Shown in pieces: positions 45,755 to 64,000 of a DNA stretch of 64,000 nucleotides (position 1 is the stretch's first letter; the number at the start of each line of letters is the position of its first letter). Source of the stretch: Paralithodes platypus (lineage: Eukaryota > Arthropoda > Malacostraca > Decapoda > Lithodidae); the NCBI GenBank assembly GCA_032716605.1, contig CM064530.1, positions 3,686,604-3,750,603 on the forward strand. The letters run 5' to 3'. The translations under genes were made by a program, and so were the position numbers. The notes beneath the pieces were generated by a model, which had not been told where the DNA came from, did no database searches, and was given only the letters and a program-made list of their open reading frames with translations.

Positions 45755-45987
45755 TTAACCCTCTCACGACCATATGACGCAGAGGTTGCCAGATTAGCAA
45801 TACTAAATAGAGTTCTCTCTCTTATAATTACTTCTCCAAAATTAGTTTTCTGCCCACAGCTAACTCAAAGACAACTGCAGAGGTTGAAGTAACTAAACTA
45901 AAGGTTTCTAAATACCTCTGATGGTAACAAAGGCTTTAAAGTATCCCTAATAGGCTCAAAATTGCATCAAGAACGTGAGAGGGTTAA
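45755..45987 (-). mobile_element. TTAA-bounded MITE, family B (inverse)
   Basis: ttaaccctctcacgaccata to aagaacgtgagagggttaa; full reverse of 13208-13442. Confidence 0.85.
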
Positions 45988-46302
45988 TAAGGTGAAAATA
46001 CCCGATAGCCAATGGACGTCGCTGGGGCTGTGTTACGTAAGGAGGCGTCGGCCAATGGGCGTCGCTGGGGCTGGACGGGTTAACAATAAATATTAGCGTT
46101 ATACAGGACGGATATGCAGACTAATGCCACTACTTGGTATAGTATAACACTGTACTACCAATGACTGTACACTCACACACTAAAGTAATGTATCATCTCC
46201 ACAATTCCAATGTTATTACCCCTTATTTTACTCGGAGTTAACGGCCACATTCATAAATCTGGCCATAGTGAATCCCGATGAAATGAGAATATACTACTAC
46301 AA

Positions 46303-46352
<50 letters not shown>

Positions 46353-46376
46353 ATAATAATAATAATAATAATACCA
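46303..46376 (+). repeat. (ACT)n(AAT)n microsatellite
   Basis: About 15 act units followed by about 8 aat units. Confidence 0.95.
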
Positions 46377-47125
46377 TCAAAGAGGGTACTTGTGAACATA
46401 TGGGTCAATTGAGGACCGTCCATAAAACCCTCAATATTCAATATGTAGGGATCTTATCAATTCAAACATACATCAAACACCATTAAGCCATAATTTTATC
46501 TAAAGACAGACATCCTGAATAATTATTATTAAGGTTTTAATTAACTGTCCTCAATTGCCTCAGGTGTCCACAAGTACCCCCTTCGACGATAATAAGAATA
46601 ATAAGAATAATAAGAATACCTGTAATAGGAATAATAATGGTACTAAAACGGAGTAAGATACGGCAAGTGAGAGTAAGGAGGTACCTTGACACCGAGACAA
46701 AACGCTAAAGAAGGGGGAGAAGACGGGTGAGAGTCCGAAATTGCAGGAGGCGGGAGATAGAAGGAAGGACACAGTTGGAATGGCTGTGGATGTGAATGTA
46801 GTCTGTATTCCTGGAGATAAATAACCACAGTTGAAATGAGGACGATAGAACATGGCTTTTGAATGTGGAAGTATATGCCCTGTGAAACATTTTAATATTA
46901 TACACTTATTTCTACAATATATGCACCATTTTGAAGTTGACCGCAATATGGCTGAGCCTATTACGATCGTTTATACATGAGCTAAATTAGTATTCTTTTG
47001 ACACTGAATAATGAAACAATTCAATATATACAATAGACTTTGTGTAACCACTTATACATACAGTAACTGTAATATGTACATTGTTAATAAATATAACTCT
47101 TCAGAACAATGACGTCTTTCCCATT
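46377..47125. other. No gene seen
   Basis: AT-rich, no repeat family identified except a short (AAT)-like block at 46585-46650. Confidence 0.5.
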
Positions 47126-47933
47126 TTAACCAGTTCAGTACCGGTGACGTCCTTTTCATTTTATTACGACAATTATTAGACAATTTTATTCAGCTTTGGA
47201 TGGACGTGTAACAATTAAGAGGCTACAGACTATCTCAACTAACCCTTTTTCTACCAACACCATTCACTACACTACTGTACATGGCAGCATACCCACAGAC
47301 ACAAAAAAACATCAAAACAACACCCAGCACACGGTATCACACACAAATACCGTCATCTCTCCCTCCCTGCCCACCCCAAACCAGCTTTCAGAAGCACATC
47401 CATACTCATATCACTCGCCATTCCATCCAGTCACTCAAAGACAACACGCAGTTGCAGGCACGACCTCCCGAGATCCATCCTTCTGAATCCTCCCTTCCTC
47501 GCGAGGACACAGAGTCCACCTGGCCAGGTTGAGACGTGGGCACCATCCAGCTCTTCTGAGCTATCAGAAGAGACTGGATGACTCCGTCGGTGACGCATGT
47601 CCAGGATGTAACACAGCACCCCATACTATTAAACACATCATAGAAGACTGCATTCCACACAATCACTTACACAAACAACATAATCTACACTCCTTGAGAG
47701 CCCTGTGGGAAAGCCCGATCTCGGCCATGGTCTTCCTTAGAGACTCGGGGCTGTTCGGCCAGGCAGCTTGGGGAGGAACAACAACAACAACAACAACTAC
47801 AGATCCTTCCTAAGCAGGCAACAGACTATCTCAATTAACCTTTTTAACTACCACAGATCCTTCCTAAGCTGGATAAAATCATTTAGATATACCAGTAGGT
47901 GAAAACAGACATCCCCAGTACTGAAAGGGTTAA
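47126..47933. mobile_element. Family A MITE interrupted by a LINE 3' fragment
   Basis: Left part ttaaccagttcagtaccggt to cctttttctacca; right part tacagatccttcctaagc to agtactgaaagggttaa. The LINE lies between them. Confidence 0.75.
47255..47800 (+). pseudogene. Jockey/CR1-like LINE ORF2 C-terminus with (AAC)n tail
   Basis: Frame-shifted remains: RRGHHPALLSYQKRLDDSVG, then DACPGCNTAPHTIKHIIEDC, then LRALWESPISAMVFLRDSGL. The CPxCxxxxxTxxHxxxxC pattern is the Cys-His motif after the reverse transcriptase of jockey-type LINEs. It ends ggggctgttcggccaggcag with (AAC)n. Confidence 0.75.
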
Positions 47934-47954
47934 TAGACCATAGTAGATAAAGGG

Positions 47955-48314
47955 AGCAACCTAAGGGGGGATGGACCTACTTATTTGATCATTTATGTAT
48001 CTTTTTATTATATTTTTAGTTTCCTCCCTAGACCTCCATCAAGCTCAAAGAAAAACCCACTTCGGACCCTCCTTCAAGATAAATATGTAAATTTTTTGAT
48101 AGAAAAATGTCCCCTTAAATTACAGGCTCGCTATTGCTCGTCAGGAAAAAATTGACACCTAAATGACACGAAGTCTTAAAATTGACAAAGAAATGGGGCG
48201 AAAGGTCTTAAAATCGCCAAACTAATGGGCCCAATGTCTTATAATTTGAAAACTAATGAGGTTAAACATGAGGAAGAAGGGGGAGCAGAAAAACGGACCC
48301 ATCTCCTCTTAATG
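47955..48314 (-). repeat. Repeat family D (minus orientation)
   Basis: ctaaggggggatggacct to gacccatctcctcttaa as inverted ends; tttcctccctagacctccat and ggctcgctattgctcg within. Confidence 0.65.
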
Positions 48315-48387
48315 TTCCTACATTATGCAATATTGATTATCCGAAGCGGTTGGAAGAGACACGCATGCTTCTAAATCTTAAATATTA

Positions 48388-48602
48388 TTAACCCTTAGAA
48401 GACACGATGGCGCATTTCTTTTTGGTTTGCTGGCTTTCATTAGATTATTTTATTCCCATTAGGAAGGGTATATGGAATCAGAGGGTTATTTGAGGCAGTC
48501 GTTACCCTTATAATTCCCACAGATCCTTCCTAAATTGTTGAAAATCGTCTAATGACAGCTAGAATAAACTGACCAAATGCGTCATAAACTTCAAAAGGTT
48601 TA
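48388..48602. mobile_element. Family A MITE
   Basis: ttaacccttagaagacacga to aaacttcaaaaggtttaa. Confidence 0.7.
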
Positions 48603-48678
48603 ATATTGAGAAAGTGCCCGACTCTAGCACATATATCTAACTTATCTAAAAGGATGGACATTTTGCATCACATCCACA

Positions 48679-48722
48679 CAATGATGGGTACCCGTGCATC
48701 AGAGGTGGCTCTCCATTATAAC
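48679..48722 (-). pseudogene. Decayed copy of the WDR13 last-exon end (copy 3)
   Basis: On the minus strand it reads ATSDARVPIIVWM then stop, against [15 protein letters not shown] in the real exon. About 42 bases align and the flanks do not. Confidence 0.6.
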
Positions 48723-49079
48723 TAGTAATTCAACAGTCTAAATGTCTAAAACAAAACAACCAACTCACCAAACTAACTCACTTTCCCTTATAACTAGCAA
48801 TTCAAGTCTAAATGTTTAAAACAACTAACTCACTTAAATATATTTGAGAATACACCAACCTTCTAATGGAAATAGGGCACACCAGTATAAAATTACAGTA
48901 AAGTACTGTACAGTTCCCTGCAAAAATTCTATTCCTCTTTGAGATTTTATTTATGGAAGTAAAATTAGTATAATTGAATTTACAGAGTACCCCTGTAGTA
49001 TATTATTATACAGTTGCATCAGAAGGTGAATTACTACTACATGGCAAGGAATAATACTACTGTATTTTTACTTGACATT

Positions 49080-49500
49080 GGGTGAGGACTGGCTGTATCC
49101 AGAGTGAGGTTTGGCATCCTCTACCCAACCTTTAGTTGTTTCTGCCTGTCTCTTTTATAGTCCTACTTTTCCTTCTGGGGGCAGGAGGCTTGGAATTTCC
49201 TCCCCTTGTAGTCTTCACTTACTAGACGAGACATAGAAAGGGGCAAGGGAACGCGAAAGTGGTCCCAGACCCTAAGACTTGGAACTGTAAATGTTGTTTC
49301 TGTTCGGTCTCGGTCTCTTGTCGGCCACCTCCAGCTATGGGTATAGTCTATGCATGCATACTTTTTAGTGAGTTAAAAAAAAAAAAAATACAAGTGAGGC
49401 AGCTCTGAATAGGGCTGACTGGAGCACCCTCATTAGGACATGAGACCGGAACCGCACTCCGTGTGGAGCACTCGATCTATAAATTTATGGGGAACAGAAC
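49080..49500. other. GC-mixed unique stretch, no gene
   Basis: No consistent open frame. A short A run lies at 49377-49388. It may belong to the element whose tail follows. Confidence 0.4.
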
Positions 49501-49509
49501 TTTTGCAGT

Positions 49510-49640
49510 AAACTGTTGTTGTTGTTGTTGTTGTTGTAGTTCCACAGACTGTCTGGCTGATCAGGCCCGAGTCCGGTAGACCGAAGCCGCTCCGGACACT
49601 CGGGCCCCCGAAGGAGCCAGGGAGAGATGAGATCTGTCTT
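49510..49640 (+). mobile_element. Non-LTR/SINE end with (GTT)n
   Basis: (GTT)n then agttccacagactgtctggc, a variant of the end seen at 57965 and 63350. Confidence 0.5.
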
Positions 49641-49841
49641 TGAGAGGGCTGCGGGAACTGTACACTATATTACTGTTTCTCCCAAAGGGGAGGGGGGGGG
49701 GGGGTAGAAAACCCACCTTTCATAGTCAGGATACCTCACTTAAAGCTTTTCCTTTAGATTTAACAAGAAATTACTATAAAATACCTAAAATACGCTTTTA
49801 TAGTAAAGCTTCTTTCATGTGTATTGGGTAATATATTATGT

Positions 49842-50055
49842 TTAACCCTTTGAAGATTATGACACATTTTGACTATTTATTCTGGCTATCATTAAATGAT
49901 TTTATAAAATTGAGGAAGGATCTGTGGGAAGCATAAGGTAAAGACTAGCTCAATTAACCCTCTGACTTCCATATACTCTACCTAATCTGAATAAAAGTGT
50001 CTAATAATAGCCAAAAAATGCAAAAAGAAATGTGTGATCAGATATTCTTAGGGTC
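49842..50055. mobile_element. Family A MITE
   Basis: ttaaccctttgaagattatg, with inner arms atcattaaatgattttataa and aaaagtgtctaataatagcc. Confidence 0.65.
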
Positions 50056-50210
50056 AAATTGATCAGAGGTATACTGTAGATGTTAATGACTTTCAACATT
50101 GACTTTACCACGGCTGTTCTGTGGATCAGTCAGTTAGAGCACCTGTAGAAGAATCAGCCTAGTGCCTGAAAAGGGAAGAACAGGTATGTAAAAGTTGAGT
50201 TTGTAATATT

Positions 50211-50276
50211 ATCGCTTCCACACAATGACGAGTACCGGAGCATCAGAGGGGGACATCATCATCAATCTGATGCCCC
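50211..50276 (-). pseudogene. Decayed copy of the WDR13 last-exon end (copy 2)
   Basis: On the minus strand PSDAPVLVIVWKR then TAA aligns with [14 protein letters not shown]. Alignment continues upstream with indels for about 60 bases. Confidence 0.7.
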
Positions 50277-50591
50277 GCTTCCAGAGGAAGCACCCCACAA
50301 GGAATGACCATGGCAGAAACTTCCTCCAGGCTCCCAGACATGCCTCCACTGACTCACTCCACAGTGCCATTTCCACTAAGTGGTTTATGACAATTAGCAC
50401 TGAAGGAGCAGACCCAGAGCAGTCCCTCACCTGGATTGCAGTTCCACCACTGTTTTGCTATTTTATTTACCCCAGTGGGGCCCTGGCTGGAAGCATACCA
50501 AGCACAGGAATTTTCTGAAGATAGGAACCAGTTGTCCACTGGGGACATAAGTGGATTGTTGTCGTTGAAGGGGAAACTGAAGAGAGGATCA

Positions 50592-50805
50592 TTAACCTCT
50601 TAAGCACGATGACACCTTTTTGCCTTTGATTCTAGCTAAAATTAGACGATTGTATGTAGTTAAGAGAAGGACCTGCGTTATCCAGAGGGTTTATTGAGAT
50701 CGGATTTACCACTTGGAGTCCTAAAGGTAGATTACAAGTTAAGGAAAATCGGCTAATGGTAACCAGAATACGATGAAAAGTACGTCATCGTGCTGCAGAG
50801 GTTAA
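50592..50805. mobile_element. Family A MITE in the probable WDR13 3' UTR
   Basis: ttaacctcttaagcacgatg to cgtgctgcagaggttaa, with its near end 79 bases past the WDR13 stop on the transcribed side. Confidence 0.75.
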
Positions 50806-50883
50806 ATTGACATAAAAGTTTACTGGGAGAAAAACAAAGAGGGTAAAATTGAGCAGAAATAATTACAAAGGAGGCAATTTCTA

Positions 50884-62868
<11,985 letters not shown>

Positions 62869-63000
62869 CTGTGGGGTGTGGAGAAGAGTGTCATCAAGTG
62901 AACCTAACACATAATTTGGGTTTATGGGGGGATGGTTAATTTTTTGGTCGATTTTTAAAATGTATTTATTATATATAGCTCTACCTCTCAACTCCATGCC

Positions 63001-63120
63001 AGACCTCTGAGCGTTCCATATGGAGCTCAGTGGTCTGGTTAATCTGCTCTACTTACCTCTCAACTCCATCCCTCCACCTCTCTCAGTCTGCTTTTCCCTC
63101 TCTGCCCTGACATAACATAG
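63001..63120 (-). repeat. RTE-like 3' fragment (minus), inverse of 63516-63574
   Basis: On the minus strand ggtggagggatggagttgag preceded by agggcagagaggga; the same sequence stands on the plus strand at 63522-63574. Confidence 0.65.
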
Positions 63121-63127
63121 TAGGATA

Positions 63128-63342
63128 ACATACAGGATACAGAAAGCAAAAAATACCTGATAATCTCACTCTCAATGCTACTTTATCATTCCTGTTGCAG
63201 TAGGAGAACATTTGTTAATAAAGAGCTCATAGCATGATCCACGAAACAACGAGTAGGCAAAATGTTCTTTCATGGATCATACAACGAGCTCTTTATTTAC
63301 AAATATTTATCCAACTGCAACAGGAACGATGTATCCTGTATA
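63128..63342. mobile_element. Long inverted-repeat MITE
   Basis: Arms atacaggata, cctgttgcagt, tttgttaataaagagctc at the left and gagctctttatttacaaat, actgcaacagg, tatcctgtat at the right. Confidence 0.75.
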
Positions 63343-63512
63343 AGTTTTTTTGTTGTTGCTGTTCCCCATGCTGCCTGGCCGAACAGCCCCAAGGCCCCGA
63401 GCAAGGCCAAGGCTATAACCAAGCATCCCCAAAGAACCCTCCCTGTCTACCACAATAAAGCCTGGGTGACCGAAGCCACTCCATGGCGGGGAGCTGAGGA
63501 GGGTGCGGAAAC
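63343..63512 (+). mobile_element. SINE/LINE end with short GTT tail
   Basis: ttgttgttgctgttccccat then gcctggccgaacagccccaa and gcctgggtgaccgaagccac. Confidence 0.75.
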
Positions 63513-63515
63513 GCA

Positions 63516-63660
63516 TGTTATGTTAGGGCAGAGAGGGAGCAACAGACAGAGTGAGGTGGAGGGATGGAGTTGAGAGGCATAGGAGTGAAATAAACGTAGC
63601 GTTGGGTGGGAGGAGGGGCGCCAGTTGACGGGTGACAAAGGTTCATGGATGCATGGCAAA
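63516..63660 (+). mobile_element. RTE-like 3' fragment
   Basis: gaggtggagggatggagttg and gggtgggaggaggggcgcca then gttgacgggtgacaaaggtt resemble 53730-53860. Confidence 0.6.
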
Positions 63661-63907
63661 AATGTCATTATCAACCAGTGGTATTCAAACTTCACATTTT
63701 CAGATGAAATCCAATGTATTACCCCTGCTCCACAATAGACTACAGTTCAGTATACTGAATTAAAATGTAAAACTTGTAGGCCTAAACTAAACAAACCAAA
63801 ACTGGGACAAAGAAAATATAAAGTCAAATTAACTTATCAAAATAGCTATGTGGAAATTCAAAACCTTAGCTACTGTACTGCTGCACTATCTCTATCTACC
63901 TTTGCCA

Positions 63908-64000
63908 GATACAGGTCTCCCTCGATTTACGATTGGGATAAGTTCTTGAAAACCCGATCTTAAATAAGGAACACCCCATTCTTAACATTAATCATCAATT
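63908..64000 (-). mobile_element. Tigger-like MITE end and SINE tail at the window edge
   Basis: acaggtctccctcgatttac is a typical Tigger-type TIR; from about 63966 ccccattcttaacattaatc then atcaatt is the SINE tail seen at 5545. Confidence 0.55.

Overview
The window is eukaryotic, almost certainly from an arthropod and most likely a decapod crustacean. Coding sequence is sparse and split by GT-AG introns. Dinucleotide microsatellites, tRNA-derived SINEs and short inverted-repeat DNA elements are very dense. A short interstitial TTAGG-type (CCTAA) run occurs at about 37.64-37.68 kb, and the protein matches are metazoan. There are no operons, CRISPR arrays or rRNA genes. The species assignment is inference from these features only.

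Two host genes can be built exon by exon with consistent splice phases, and they point towards each other. (1) Plus strand, 26485-43015: a secreted astacin-family (M12A) zinc metalloprotease in 13 exons, predicted 1022 aa. It has a signal peptide, a very long Asn/His/Thr-rich then Gln-rich N-terminal region in one exon, a propeptide with the FxGD aspartate switch, a catalytic domain ([11 protein letters not shown]), a Pro-rich linker and three six-cysteine ShKT domains. Its Met-turn reads SVLHY instead of the usual SxMHY. (2) Minus strand, 62868-50884: the WD-repeat protein WDR13 in at least eight exons (433 codons seen); the 5' exon or exons lie beyond the window or were not recognised.

Layout. 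1-26.4 kb: no host gene recognised; a mosaic of MITEs, SINEs, LINE ends, microsatellites and minisatellites (47-bp units at 8.5-9.5 kb, 39-bp units at 19.8-20.3 kb, G-rich units at 24.8-25.2 kb) plus long purine and pyrimidine tracts at 21.9-23.7 kb. 26.4-43.0 kb: the astacin gene. 43.0-50.8 kb: the space between the two 3' ends, with repeats and decayed copies of the last WDR13 exon. 50.9-62.9 kb: WDR13, one intron of which holds a 3.8-kb Tigger/pogo element that contains a TTAA-flanked element that in turn contains a non-LTR retrotransposon fragment. 62.9-64 kb: repeats.

The most unusual points are the giant sequon- and His-rich N-terminal exon and the Met-to-Leu Met-turn of the astacin, the partial exon copies of WDR13 that always lie just downstream of the real exon, the threefold nested transposons, and about 25 copies of one palindromic TTAA-bounded MITE family, two of which begin within a few bases of a splice donor of the astacin gene.
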